This document shows, one piece after another, positions 1-9,177 of a DNA stretch of 64,000 bases. Each line of letters starts with the position of its first letter. The stretch's first letter is position 1. The notes beneath the pieces are model-generated. The model was not told the origin of the DNA. It worked only from the letters and a program-made list of their open reading frames with translations, and ran no database searches. This DNA is from an uncultured Kordiimonas sp. GTDB lineage: Bacteria > Pseudomonadota > Alphaproteobacteria > Sphingomonadales > Kordiimonadaceae. The translations under genes were made by a program, and so were the position numbers. The stretch is taken from NCBI GenBank assembly GCA_947492375.1, contig CANLMI010000002.1, positions 745,529 through 809,528 on the forward strand, given 5' to 3'.

Positions 1-894
1 TCTAACATCGATATTTTTTAATGCTATATGCGCAGAGCTTAGGAAAGTTGACTGCTCTTCGCTTTCACGCACAATTAATTTCGTCAAATCCAGATCGGCC
101 TTTGCACTAATATTATCGTTAAATATTACGGAGCCTGCCAAACTTAGTGTCCCACTAATATGATCAACCCCAGTAACCGCTTTATCCAAAAGAACTGCAA
201 ATTCGTTAACACGTTTCAGTTCAATATTATTCAATTTAAAATCCAGATCACCACTCAACGGTGACACTGTGACATCCCCAACTAAAGACACTTCCCTGCC
301 TGCTACCCCAATTTGTAAATCAGATAAATTAAACGGTTGCCCTTTCAAGGTTGTAAAATCATTAACGTTTATAGATAAAGGCCCTAATATTAATGGGGTA
401 TCACTCTCGCTACCTTGTTTACTCAGTACAAACCGACTTTCCTTCATACTGAGGTCTTTTATAAACAAAAGAATACCTGCTTCTAATGTTTCAGTAGAGC
501 TGTCAGATGATTGGTGCGATTGAATAAATGGCTTAAATAATAAAAGGTCTCCAGCGGGCGACACATCTGAATAGATATTTGTTGTATCAACATGCAACTT
601 TTTCAAAACAACCGTATCAGATAAAATACTCCAGATGTCTAATTGCGCGTCAACATGGTTTACTTCTGCATGCGTTTTAGCAGCAGGCGATTTCAATAAA
701 ATATCATGTAGGTTCAGATCAAAAGTGAATGGGTTAAAATCTATATTTTCAATCTCAAGAATTTGGCCCGAAATATCAGTAACAACATCAGTTGCATAGT
801 GCTTGACTAAATATGGCACAAAAAGAAAACCTGCCATCACATACAAGCCGAATAGAATAGCCAACAATAATAAAATCCGGCGAACAGCAAGCAT
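1..894 (-). CDS. DUF748 / AsmA-like envelope protein, N-terminal part (gene runs off the left edge)
   Basis: The frame is open from an ATG at 894 to the window edge, giving 298 codons with no stop. GGAG lies about 7 bases upstream of the ATG. The protein begins with a basic residue pair and one hydrophobic segment (about residues 5-28), and then shows the DUF748 opening pattern, including EIENIDFNPFTFDLNLHDI at about residues 47-65. The rest is beta-rich text of the AsmA/YhdP type. Such proteins are anchored in the inner membrane and span the periplasm; the larger relatives help move lipid to the outer membrane. That role is family knowledge and is not shown here. The C-terminus lies outside the window, so completeness cannot be judged. 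Confidence 0.8.
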   Translation of the reverse strand, partial: MLAVRRILLLLAILFGLYVMAGFLFVPYLVKHYATDVVTDISGQILEIENIDFNPFTFDLNLHDILLKSPAAKTHAEVNHVDAQLDIWSILSDTVVLKKLHVDTTNIYSDVSPAGDLLLFKPFIQSHQSSDSSTETLEAGILLFIKDLSMKESRFVLSKQGSESDTPLILGPLSINVNDFTTLKGQPFNLSDLQIGVAGREVSLVGDVTVSPLSGDLDFKLNNIELKRVNEFAVLLDKAVTGVDHISGTLSLAGSVIFNDNISAKADLDLTKLIVRESEEQSTFLSSAHIALKNIDVR

Positions 895-990
895 ATTCAA
901 CTCCGTTAGAAATTCAGTATTTAATTACCCTATTCCCCAACAGATTGATACAAGAGAGAAAGAAGGCGTGATACCTTAAACAAAGGTCAC

Positions 991-1017
991 AAAAAAAGCC
1001 GGGCAAAAGCCCGGCCT
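991..1017 (-). terminator. Rho-independent terminator of the sdh operon
   Basis: A perfect 7-bp GC-rich stem (GCCGGGC / GCCCGGC) with a 4-base loop is followed, on the minus strand, by seven T. It lies about 25 bases after the sdhB stop. Confidence 0.9.
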
Positions 1018-1041
1018 TTAATCATAGATCAATAAAGGATA

Positions 1042-1818
1042 TTACCCTTTACGCTCAACCATCATTTTTTTGATCTCTGCGATCGCTTTCGCTGGGTTCA
1101 ATCCCTTAGGGCATGCATTCGCACAGTTCATAATAGTATGACAACGATACAAACGGAATGGATCCTCAAGGTTATCAAGACGCTCGCCTGTCGCTTCATC
1201 ACGGCTATCAATTAACCAGCGATATGCCTGCAAAAGAACCGCAGGGCCTAGATACTTATCACCGTTCCACCAATAACTTGGGCACGATGTAGAGCAACAC
1301 GCACACAAGATACATTCGTAAAGACCGTCAAGCTTTACACGGTCTTCCTTGCTCTGACGGCGTTCTTTTTCAGGCGTTGTTGACTGCGTCCGCATCCATG
1401 GTTTAATTGACGCGTATTGTGCATAGAAATTAGACAGATCAGGAACCAAATCCTTCACCACTTCCATATGCGGCAACGGCGTAATTGCCACATCACCTTT
1501 AACGTCTTCAATTGCCTTGGTGCAAGCAAGTGTGTTTGTGCCATCGATATTCATCGCGCACGAACCGCAAACACCTTCGCGGCACGAACGACGGAAAGTA
1601 ACAGTACTATCCATCTCGTTCTTGATTTTAATGAGTGCATCCAAAACCATCGGACCACATGTATCGAGGTCTACTTCATAGGTATCCATCTTTGGATTTT
1701 CACCGTCATCCGGGTTCCAGCGATAGATACTAAAGTTTTTGGTGTTTTTAGCACCGTCAGCTTTTACAGTTTTACCCTTACCGATTTTCGAATTGGCGGG
1801 TAGCGAAAATTCAGCCAT
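1042..1818 (-). CDS. sdhB: Succinate dehydrogenase iron-sulfur subunit
   Basis: This 258-residue subunit carries electrons from the SdhA flavin to ubiquinone in complex II. The [2Fe-2S] ligands are Cys79, 84, 87 and 99 ([13 protein letters not shown]). The [4Fe-4S] and [3Fe-4S] ligands lie in [11 protein letters not shown] (169-179) and [12 protein letters not shown] (226-236). Length and motifs match the family throughout. GGAAAGGA lies upstream of the ATG. It is the last gene of the sdhC-D-A-B operon and is followed by a strong terminator. Confidence 0.98.
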   Translation of the reverse strand: MAEFSLPANSKIGKGKTVKADGAKNTKNFSIYRWNPDDGENPKMDTYEVDLDTCGPMVLDALIKIKNEMDSTVTFRRSCREGVCGSCAMNIDGTNTLACTKAIEDVKGDVAITPLPHMEVVKDLVPDLSNFYAQYASIKPWMRTQSTTPEKERRQSKEDRVKLDGLYECILCACCSTSCPSYWWNGDKYLGPAVLLQAYRWLIDSRDEATGERLDNLEDPFRLYRCHTIMNCANACPKGLNPAKAIAEIKKMMVERKG

Positions 1819-1846
1819 TTTCTATTTCCTTTCCTACCAATCAGGC

Positions 1847-3634
1847 TTAGTAAACCCGAGCTTTCGGTTTGATATATTCAACTTCTTCAGTGAGTGTGTA
1901 ATCATGAACTGTACGCTCACCAAGCGTTACTTTCTTACCGTCAAACCATGAAACTGTATGCTTCATCCAGTTTTCATCATCACGGTCCGGGAAGTCTTCA
2001 TGCATGTGTGCGCCGCGCGATTCCTTACGGGCATCAGCACCGTGCATTGTAAGCACAGCCTGACCAATAAGATTATCAAGCTCAAGCGTTTCAATCAGGT
2101 CACTATTCCAAACGAGTGACCGATCCGTTGTTTTGAGGTCGTCCATATTAGCCGCGATTGCATCAATTTTCTCAACACCTTCAGAAAGGATTTCCTCGGT
2201 TCTGAAAACCGCACAGTTATTTTGCATAACTTTCTGCATTGAAAGTCGTGCTTCTGCGGTTGTTGTCGAACCGTCTGCATAACGTGCCTTGTCCAGTCGA
2301 CTTAACGCCATTTCTTCAAAGCCTTCAGGCAATGGTTTCTGTGTCGCGCCAGCTGTTACGATCTCAGGCACTCGCTTACCAACAGCACGGCCAAATACCA
2401 CAAGGTCAATAAGAGAGTTAGACCCAAGGCGGTTCGCACCATGTACCGACACACATGCCGCTTCACCAACGGCAAAGAGGCCGTTCACCACATTATCCTG
2501 ATTTTCAGGCGTCGGGTTAATTACTTCACCATGATAATTGGTCGGAATACCGCCCATATTATAGTGAACCGTCGGCAAAATCGGAATTGGCTCTTTCGTA
2601 ACATCAACACCTGCGAAAATTTTCGCAGACTCAGAAATGCCCGGTAAGCGCTCAGCCAAGATTGCTGGATCAAGATGATCAAGGTGCAGATACATATGAT
2701 CTTTCTCAGGGCCAACACCACGACCTTCACGAATTTCATTCGATATCGAACGCGACACCACATCACGAGATGCAAGGTCCTTCGCTGACGGCGCATAACG
2801 CTCCATAAAGCGCTCACCCTCAGAGTTGATCAGGATACCACCTTCACCGCGTGCGCCTTCGGTAATCAGAACGCCAGCACCGTAAATACCGGTTGGGTGG
2901 AATTGTACGAATTCAAGGTCTTGCAATGAGAGGCCTGCACGCAACACCATACCGCCGCCGTCACCAGTACATGTATGCGCTGATGTTGCAGAAAAATAAG
3001 CCCTACCATAACCACCTGTCGCCAAAACAGTCGCTTGTGCGCGGAAGGCATGAATGGAACCATCTTCCATATTCATTGCAATAACACCGCGACATTCGCC
3101 GTTTTCCATAATCAGGTCGATCGCGAAATACTCGATATAGAAGTCGCTATCATACTTCAATGATTGCTGGTAAAGCGCATGTAGCATTGCGTGGCCAGTA
3201 CGGTCGGCCGCCGCACAAGTGCGCTGCGCCGCTGGGCCTTCACCAAATTCGGTTGTCATACCGCCAAAGGCGCGCTGATAAATTTTACCTTCTTCGGTAC
3301 GAGAGAACGGAACACCGTAATGCTCTAGCTCATAAACAGCAGCAGGTGCCTCGCGTACCATATATTCAATCGCGTCTTGATCACCAAGCCAGTCAGACCC
3401 TTTAACAGTGTCATACATATGCCACTGCCAAGTATCCTTGCCCATATTGCCGAGGGATGCTGCAATACCACCCTGCGCCGCAACGGTATGCGACCGTGTT
3501 GGGAAAACTTTAGTAATACATGCTGTCTTCAGGCCTGATTCTGCAAGGCCCATAGTTGCACGCAGGCCAGAACCGCCAGCGCCGACGACAACAGCGTCGT
3601 ATGTATGATGAGTAATCGGGTAACTTTTCGACAT
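1847..3634 (-). CDS. sdhA: Succinate dehydrogenase flavoprotein subunit
   Basis: This 595-residue catalytic subunit oxidises succinate to fumarate. A dinucleotide-binding GAGGSG loop sits near residue 18. HTVAAQGG at about 49 contains the histidine that binds FAD covalently. The conserved HPTG and RGEGG segments of the substrate site are also visible. The start is 3 bases after the sdhD stop, and its GGGGGA Shine-Dalgarno lies inside the last sdhD codons, so translation is probably coupled. Nothing is truncated. Confidence 0.98.
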   Translation of the reverse strand: MSKSYPITHHTYDAVVVGAGGSGLRATMGLAESGLKTACITKVFPTRSHTVAAQGGIAASLGNMGKDTWQWHMYDTVKGSDWLGDQDAIEYMVREAPAAVYELEHYGVPFSRTEEGKIYQRAFGGMTTEFGEGPAAQRTCAAADRTGHAMLHALYQQSLKYDSDFYIEYFAIDLIMENGECRGVIAMNMEDGSIHAFRAQATVLATGGYGRAYFSATSAHTCTGDGGGMVLRAGLSLQDLEFVQFHPTGIYGAGVLITEGARGEGGILINSEGERFMERYAPSAKDLASRDVVSRSISNEIREGRGVGPEKDHMYLHLDHLDPAILAERLPGISESAKIFAGVDVTKEPIPILPTVHYNMGGIPTNYHGEVINPTPENQDNVVNGLFAVGEAACVSVHGANRLGSNSLIDLVVFGRAVGKRVPEIVTAGATQKPLPEGFEEMALSRLDKARYADGSTTTAEARLSMQKVMQNNCAVFRTEEILSEGVEKIDAIAANMDDLKTTDRSLVWNSDLIETLELDNLIGQAVLTMHGADARKESRGAHMHEDFPDRDDENWMKHTVSWFDGKKVTLGERTVHDYTLTEEVEYIKPKARVY

Positions 3635-3637
3635 TAT

Positions 3638-4021
3638 TTATCCCCCGAACGCTATGCGAAGAACTGAAAAAACACTGAGTGCTGCAATCAGCACACAAGC
3701 AAACGTAATTAGGATGAGGCTAACAACCTTAAGACCGTGCGAATGGACATAGTCTTCAATCACTACCTGCAAGCCCAATCGCATATGATAGGTAACATTC
3801 AAAACAAATAGAATTGTCAAAACTGCAACAACCGGTTGCTGGAGCCAAGAAACCCAATCAGCATGACCTTTACCTGCATTACCAACAAATGAAATCACCA
3901 TGAATAGTACAAGTGGAATATTGGCAACCGCTGTAACACGCTGTACCCACCAATGATGGGTTCCATCTTTAGCTGAACCAAGGCCGCGTACTTTGGACAA
4001 AGGAGTATTAAAATCGGTCAT
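3638..4021 (-). CDS. sdhD: Succinate dehydrogenase membrane anchor subunit
   Basis: This 127-residue protein has three hydrophobic segments (about 30-50, 62-82 and 98-120). It carries the anchor-subunit pattern HMRLGLQ...IEDYVH at about 79-93, which supplies heme b and quinone-site residues. With SdhC it binds SdhA/SdhB to the inner membrane. GGGGAG precedes the ATG, which is one base after the sdhC stop. Confidence 0.95.
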   Translation of the reverse strand: MTDFNTPLSKVRGLGSAKDGTHHWWVQRVTAVANIPLVLFMVISFVGNAGKGHADWVSWLQQPVVAVLTILFVLNVTYHMRLGLQVVIEDYVHSHGLKVVSLILITFACVLIAALSVFSVLRIAFGG

Positions 4022-4022
4022 T

Positions 4023-4418
4023 TTAAAGTCTCCCCATTACTTTATAAGCAGCGAACCAAATCGCAAGTGTTGTAACAATTGCAAATACAAATGTCAGTTT
4101 TGCGCTTAAGGTGTTGGATTTTAAGTCATACATTTTGCCAGTATCCATAAAGAGGTGTCTAATACCTCCAGCCAAATGCTGCATAAGTGCATAGGTTAAC
4201 CCAAAAAGAACCAAGCGTCCGAGGATGCTATCCGCGTATCCCTGAATGGTATTAAAATACTCATACCCAGTTGCAATCGCCACTAACCACCAAGCCAATA
4301 AAATAGTACCCACTGCAAGTGCCACACCTGTCATCCTGTTGATGATAGAAACCGCCATGTGGGCACCCCAGCGATAGACCTGCAGGTGTGGAGAAAGAGG
4401 GCGTTTTACCTGAGCCAT
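4023..4418 (-). CDS. sdhC: Succinate dehydrogenase cytochrome b556 subunit
   Basis: This 131-residue membrane protein is first in the operon. It has the family opening RPLSPHLQVYRW and three hydrophobic segments. HLAGGIRHLFMD at 81-92 contains the heme b histidine. CAGGAG lies 6 bases before the ATG. The long upstream region carries a large palindrome described separately. Confidence 0.96.
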   Translation of the reverse strand: MAQVKRPLSPHLQVYRWGAHMAVSIINRMTGVALAVGTILLAWWLVAIATGYEYFNTIQGYADSILGRLVLFGLTYALMQHLAGGIRHLFMDTGKMYDLKSNTLSAKLTFVFAIVTTLAIWFAAYKVMGRL

Positions 4419-4491
4419 TATAATCTCCTGACAAAATACTTTTCCACAAATCTATAAAAGCGAAAAAGCTGTTAACCTCATAATTACAAAA

Positions 4492-4520
4492 GATTAATTG
4501 AGAATGATTCGCAACTAATC
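4492..4520. promoter_or_regulatory. 29-bp palindrome with a Fur-box-like core upstream of sdhC
   Basis: Two 14-base arms around a central G match as an inverted repeat at 12 of 14 positions. The core at 4499-4513 agrees with the classical Fur 7-1-7 pattern (TGATAAT-N-ATTATCA) at 12 of 14 positions. It lies about 75-100 bases before sdhC, where an operator is expected. The 10 bases 4511-4520 recur exactly, inverted, at 4646-4655. Iron control of sdh is known in other bacteria; control by Fur, Mur or Irr here is inference. Confidence 0.5.
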
Positions 4521-4724
4521 AATTTATAAAATCTATTATCTTTTAGCCTTTCTTACGGAGAAACCGCAAGAAGCGATTGCTCCCAATTCAAGAAAAAAGG
4601 CAAGAACTCAGAATTTTCTTGCTCACGGTTTCGTGAGAAACTAAAGATTAGTTGCTATCAATTGTAAATTACACTGCGTTAACTGCTGCAATACGGGGAA
4701 CACCTCATGCAAAAGTTGTAATCA
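4521..4724. other. Upstream region between the sdh operator and the S9 remnant
   Basis: No gene is visible. A perfect 6-bp hairpin (CTCACG-GTTT-CGTGAG) lies at 4622-4637, and an inverted copy of one operator arm lies at 4646-4655. The region may hold the sdh promoter, but I cannot place -35 and -10 boxes with confidence. Confidence 0.4.
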
Positions 4725-5243
4725 CATATCATTTTTTCGCTAGTTAATTCGATTATTTTGATTCTGACTAATTTTAATACAGGGTTTGTATTTGCTGAGG
4801 ATAAATATCAAAAGCCACCTCTTTTACCTGTAGAAGCATTTGCCAGTCTTCCCGACCTTTCACAAATGAAGCTTTCACCTGATAGCACAATGGTCAGCTA
4901 TGTAATTGAGTATCAGGACAGAACGCAGTTATAATTATCAAATTTGACAGATCAGAGCGCCAGATGGTTCCTTCACCGTCCAACGCATATATTAAGAAAC
5001 CTTTCCTGAAGAAATAACAATATTATCATTCACAAAGTAATTGGCCTCCAAACAGTTCAGTTTTCTCAGAAAAACTGGAAGAAATCAGGCTATTTACTCT
5101 TTACTTAAAAAACCAAGAATTTTGGAAAAAATAGTACCTATGTGAAGATTGAGGATGGTACTCATCACATGGTTACCAAAGCATCTCGTATGACGCTACT
5201 CGAAGAAACTGAAAAGTTTTTAGCCAAGCATATCGGCAATTAA
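4725..5243 (+). pseudogene. Degraded S9-family (prolyl oligopeptidase-like) peptidase remnant
   Basis: One plus-strand frame reads as a signal-peptide-like stretch ending in FVFAED, followed by LPVEAFASLPDLSQMKLSPD, the typical N-terminus of secreted S9 peptidases. A TAA at 4932 interrupts it, and further stops follow. In the same frame, about 5130-5240 reads as YVKIEDGTHHMVTKASRM and ends AKHIGN-stop, the usual C-terminal end around the catalytic histidine. The several hundred residues in between, including the catalytic serine, are gone. No intact start codon is seen. This looks like an old inactivated gene with a large internal deletion. Confidence 0.72.
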
Positions 5244-5249
5244 ACCCAG

Positions 5250-6107
5250 TCAACCTTTTCCGAGCGTGTATGCTATCTCAAGCACACGCTCGGCCTCGGT
5301 TACATGTAATTCTTCAATCATCTTACCTTGAAAAGTAGCAACACCTTTTTGCTGACGTTTTGCATCATTGAATGCCTCAATCAACGCTCTCGCTTCGCTA
5401 ATTTCATCCTCACTCGGTGAAAATACGGCGTTTGCTATTTCTATCTGGGAAGGATGGATTAAGCTTTTACCATCATATCCCATATCCCTCGCCTGAACAG
5501 CATGTTTTTCAAGGCCAGTATGATCCTTAAAATCGTTATAAACGCCGTCAATGGCAATCAGATCATAGGCTCGTGCAGCCATTATACCGGTCCCAAGCGC
5601 CGTCATAACACTCGAACGATCAGCAACATGCTTAGCCCGCAAATCTTTGACCAAATCATTGGTACCAATAAGGAGGCATTGCAGTCGTGGATCAGCAGCA
5701 GCAATCTGCCCCGCATTCAAAAAAGCAAGAGGTGTCTCGAGCATTGCCCAAAGGGCAATACCATCCCCGCCTTCGTGCACCATAGCGCTTGTCGCGGTCA
5801 GCACATCTTGTTCACTACTGATTTTTGGAACGATAATGGCTTCAGGTCTTGCTGCACAGATAACAGCCATGTCATCCATCCACCATTTTGTCGTAAGACC
5901 ATTAACCCGAACAACTAATTTACTGCGTCCAAAACCACCTTCTTTCAGAGCTTTACAAACAAGATCACGCGCTTCAACCTTAGCTTCTGGTGCTGTAGCA
6001 TCCTCAAGATCAAAAACAATCACGTCAGCATCTAATGTACGTGCTTTTTCAATCACACGAGGATTGGAGCCCGGCATAAAAAGTACGCTTCGATAAAGTT
6101 CACTCAT
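5250..6107 (-). CDS. CitE-like CoA-ester lyase (HpcH/HpaI aldolase superfamily)
   Basis: This 285-residue TIM-barrel lyase of the CitE / malyl-CoA lyase / malyl-CoA thioesterase group has the opening RSVLFMPGSNPRVIEKA, the metal-site segment VIVFDLEDA (about 29-37), GTNDLV (about 148) and DGKSLIHPSQI (about 212). Members cleave or hydrolyse 3-hydroxyacyl-CoA esters such as malyl-CoA or citramalyl-CoA. The exact substrate cannot be read from sequence. A similar gene often lies near sdh genes in alphaproteobacteria. It starts 13 bases after the M2 peptidase stop, so the two are probably co-transcribed although no functional link is obvious. Confidence 0.88.
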   Translation of the reverse strand: MSELYRSVLFMPGSNPRVIEKARTLDADVIVFDLEDATAPEAKVEARDLVCKALKEGGFGRSKLVVRVNGLTTKWWMDDMAVICAARPEAIIVPKISSEQDVLTATSAMVHEGGDGIALWAMLETPLAFLNAGQIAAADPRLQCLLIGTNDLVKDLRAKHVADRSSVMTALGTGIMAARAYDLIAIDGVYNDFKDHTGLEKHAVQARDMGYDGKSLIHPSQIEIANAVFSPSEDEISEARALIEAFNDAKRQQKGVATFQGKMIEELHVTEAERVLEIAYTLGKG

Positions 6108-6120
6108 AAAGTATGCTCAC

Positions 6121-7968
6121 TCAAATCTGGTCTAAAAACTTACCAACCACATGTCCGGTTTTTGTTCTGTTCATCCAACCATTTTTTAACGGTGCAAAAT
6201 ATGCAACCACAGAAGAACCATCCATTTGACGAGTACCTGTAAAGGCTTCAAGAGCGTCAGGCCATGGCTTGGATGCCCCCATTTCCATCATGGCATTGAA
6301 CTTTGCACCAACTTCCTTGTTTCCATAAACGGAACAACGATGCAACGGCCCTTCCCACCCGGCTTGCTCACACGCAGCTTTATGAAACTGAAACTGAAGA
6401 ATATGCGCCAAAAAATATCGCATATAGGGTACATTTGCCGGAATATGATATTTTGCGCCAGGGTCAAAAGCATTGTCTGGTCGATCATTCGGTGCCTTCA
6501 CCCCTTGATATTCTTCACGAAGCTTCCACCACGCATCGTTATAATCCTTTGGTGTCACTTCGCCTGAAAAAACCTGCCAACGCCATTTATCAACCATCAA
6601 ACCAAATGGTAAAAAAGCAACTTTCTCAAGTGCCTGTCGCATCAAAATTGCTGTATCAGCTTCTGCGGTTGGAACAGTATCAAGAAGGCCTACTTGTTGA
6701 AGATAATCAGGTGTGATCGAAAGCGCGATCATATCACCAATCGCTTCATGAAAGCCATCATGAGCACCATTTTGATAGAGAGAGTCCTGCTTGTTATAGG
6801 CACGCTGATATATGTTATGACCAATCTCATGATGAACCGTTACGAAATCCTCTCCGGTTACATTCATACACATTTTGATCCGAATATCGTCTTTTGAATC
6901 CAGATTCCAAGCTGATGCGTGGCAGGCAACTTCACGATCAGCAGGTTTGGTAAATAATGATCGATCCCAGAAAGTTTCAGGCATCGCATCAAACCCCATT
7001 GATACAAAGAAATCGTCCGCAGCTTTACTCATTTTACGAGCATTATAGCCATTCTTTTCCAAAAGTGCCGTCAGGTCATAAGCGCTATCGCCCCCTTCAG
7101 GCTTTACAATTGAGTATATATTTCCCCATTGCTGCGCCCACATGTTTCCAAGCAAGTGGGCAGGAATTGCACCTTTATCAGACACAACACGATCACCGTA
7201 ATAATCGGACAATTTTGCCCGAGCATGACAATGAAGTGCGTCATACAACGGCTTCACCTGTCCCCATAACCGATCAACTTCAGCACCAAAGGCATCCGCT
7301 TCCATATCATAATTAGGCCGCCACATAGTGCCGACATCTGCATACCCAAGCTCGCGGGCACCTTCGTTTGCAATTGCGGTTAACCGTGCAAACTCTTCTT
7401 TCATAGGAGCAGAAACTTTACGCCATCCATTCCAAGCTTCAAGAAGGCGTTCTGGGTTACGGTCACTCGCAATAATGCTTGAAACACCGCCCAGTGTTTT
7501 ACTCTTCCCTTCCATATCAACTTTACCTGTTGAATAGGTAGAATCGAGGCTTGCTTTAATTTGTGATAATTCCCTAGTTTTTTCGGCATTAGCAGGAGCA
7601 GGAAGCGTTAAGGCAAGCTTGAAGCTATCCAGTTTTCGGCGAACATCAAACGGCAAATCAAGCCCGTCAAATCGCTTTGCCTTCCCTGCAAGGGCAACCC
7701 CTAGAGCTGTATATTTTTCATCCAAATCAGCAACCAGAGCATTCGTATCATGCGTGATAAAATTTGCCTGTATCCATGATGCACGACCAAGTGCTAAACC
7801 GCTTTCATGAAGTGCTGCCTCGGCTTCTTTGACAAATATCTCAGCGTCCTGAACAGTTGGTTCAGACGCCACTGCTTCTTGATGGTTATTTGCCTGCTCT
7901 TCACAAGCACTCAGGCTTATTAAAGAGGTTGCTATTGCCAATGTAGAAACTGTTTTCTTGAATACCAT
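6121..7968 (-). CDS. M2-family peptidyl-dipeptidase (ACE-like), lipoprotein
   Basis: This 615-residue zinc peptidase is related to angiotensin-converting enzyme and removes dipeptides from the C-terminus of peptides. HHEIGH supplies the zinc ligands and base (HEIGH at about 380-384), and the third ligand is Glu408 in GFHEAIGD. The N-terminus is a lipoprotein signal with lipobox LSAC, so the enzyme is probably membrane-anchored in the periplasm. I chose the ATG at 7968 because GGGAGG lies 9 bases upstream and the signal peptide then starts normally; an in-frame ATG 17 codons earlier is less likely. It fits the peptide-feeding gene set of the window. Confidence 0.95.
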   Translation of the reverse strand: MVFKKTVSTLAIATSLISLSACEEQANNHQEAVASEPTVQDAEIFVKEAEAALHESGLALGRASWIQANFITHDTNALVADLDEKYTALGVALAGKAKRFDGLDLPFDVRRKLDSFKLALTLPAPANAEKTRELSQIKASLDSTYSTGKVDMEGKSKTLGGVSSIIASDRNPERLLEAWNGWRKVSAPMKEEFARLTAIANEGARELGYADVGTMWRPNYDMEADAFGAEVDRLWGQVKPLYDALHCHARAKLSDYYGDRVVSDKGAIPAHLLGNMWAQQWGNIYSIVKPEGGDSAYDLTALLEKNGYNARKMSKAADDFFVSMGFDAMPETFWDRSLFTKPADREVACHASAWNLDSKDDIRIKMCMNVTGEDFVTVHHEIGHNIYQRAYNKQDSLYQNGAHDGFHEAIGDMIALSITPDYLQQVGLLDTVPTAEADTAILMRQALEKVAFLPFGLMVDKWRWQVFSGEVTPKDYNDAWWKLREEYQGVKAPNDRPDNAFDPGAKYHIPANVPYMRYFLAHILQFQFHKAACEQAGWEGPLHRCSVYGNKEVGAKFNAMMEMGASKPWPDALEAFTGTRQMDGSSVVAYFAPLKNGWMNRTKTGHVVGKFLDQI

Positions 7969-8044
7969 CGTCGGTTGCCTCCCAAACAAGAAATTCATCA
8001 GGTATTTTAATGAATTCACATGAGCATAATCAGGGATTGAGCAA

Positions 8045-8082
8045 AAAGAAAGCCGTGAGAAAATTTTCTCACGGCTTTCTTT
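8045..8082 (-). terminator. Terminator of the leu-asd transcript
   Basis: A perfect inverted repeat with 13-bp stems around an AAAATTTT centre is flanked by A and T runs. It lies 18 bases after the asd stop. The symmetrical A/T flanks could make it work in both directions. Confidence 0.9.
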
Positions 8083-8099
8083 ATAATCTAATATAGATA

Positions 8100-9122
8100 T
8101 TACTCCGCTGTAACCAATCCTTGGTTAAGCATCGATTCAGCAATCTGCACTGCGTTAAGCGCAGCGCCTTTACGAAGGTTATCTGAGACGACCCAAATAT
8201 TCAGACCATTTTCAACTGTAATATCTTCGCGAATACGGGAAATATAAGTTGCAAAGTCACCGACACATTCAACAGGTGTGATGTATCCTTCATCTTCCCG
8301 GCGATCGACAACCAAACAACCCGGCGCTTCACGAAGAATGTCACGAGCAACATCGGCTGTTAGTTCTTTTTCAAATTCGATATTGATCGATTCTGCGTGC
8401 CCAACAAACACAGGTACACGCACACATGTTGCTGTCAGCTTGATTTTTGGATCGAGCATCTTTTTGGTTTCAGCAACCATTTTCCACTCTTCTTTTGTGT
8501 ACCCATCATCAAGGAATACATCGATATGTGGGATAACATTAAAAGCGATCTGTTTGGTAAACTGCTCTTTCTCAATATCATCATTGACGAAAATTGCGCG
8601 CGTCTGGCGGAATAACTCATCCATCGCCGCGTTACCCGCACCAGACACAGACTGGTATGTTGAAACAACAACACGCTTGATCACTGCCGCATCATGAAGC
8701 GGCTTTAAGGCAACCAACATTTGAGCGGTTGAGCAGTTTGGATTAGCTACGATATTTTTCTTTGCAAAATCCTTTAAGTCTTCTGCATTCACTTCCGGCA
8801 CCACCAACGGCACATCAGGATCCATCCGGTAGAGTGAAGAGTTATCAATAACCACAGCGCCTGCTTTTGCAGCTCTCGGTGCATGTTCTTTAGACACGCC
8901 AGACCCTGCAGCGAAGAAAGCAAATGCAGTTCCCGCAAAATCAAAGTCATCGAGCGCCTGAACCTTAAGCTCCTTATCACCGTACATAGCGGTTTGGCCA
9001 ATCGACTTTCGAGATGCGAGCGCAATAATATCCTTTGCTGGAAAATCACGTTCAGCAAGGATGTTCAACATTTCACGACCGACATTACCGGTCGCACCTA
9101 CAACAGCGACACGAAAGCCCAT
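8100..9122 (-). CDS. asd: Aspartate-semialdehyde dehydrogenase
   Basis: This 340-residue NADPH enzyme makes aspartate-4-semialdehyde for lysine/diaminopimelate, threonine and methionine synthesis. The N-terminal nucleotide loop is VVGATGNVGREML. The active-site cysteine is Cys130 in ANPNCSTAQ, and IDNSS lies at 92-96. AAGGAG precedes the ATG. It is the last gene of a leuC-leuD-leuB-asd cluster, with 55 bases to leuB and a strong terminator downstream. Confidence 0.97.
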   Translation of the reverse strand: MGFRVAVVGATGNVGREMLNILAERDFPAKDIIALASRKSIGQTAMYGDKELKVQALDDFDFAGTAFAFFAAGSGVSKEHAPRAAKAGAVVIDNSSLYRMDPDVPLVVPEVNAEDLKDFAKKNIVANPNCSTAQMLVALKPLHDAAVIKRVVVSTYQSVSGAGNAAMDELFRQTRAIFVNDDIEKEQFTKQIAFNVIPHIDVFLDDGYTKEEWKMVAETKKMLDPKIKLTATCVRVPVFVGHAESINIEFEKELTADVARDILREAPGCLVVDRREDEGYITPVECVGDFATYISRIREDITVENGLNIWVVSDNLRKGAALNAVQIAESMLNQGLVTAE

Positions 9123-9177
9123 TCAAGGTCTCCTTATGGACAATGGATTTAAAAAGAATGCTCTATCTATAGAGCCG

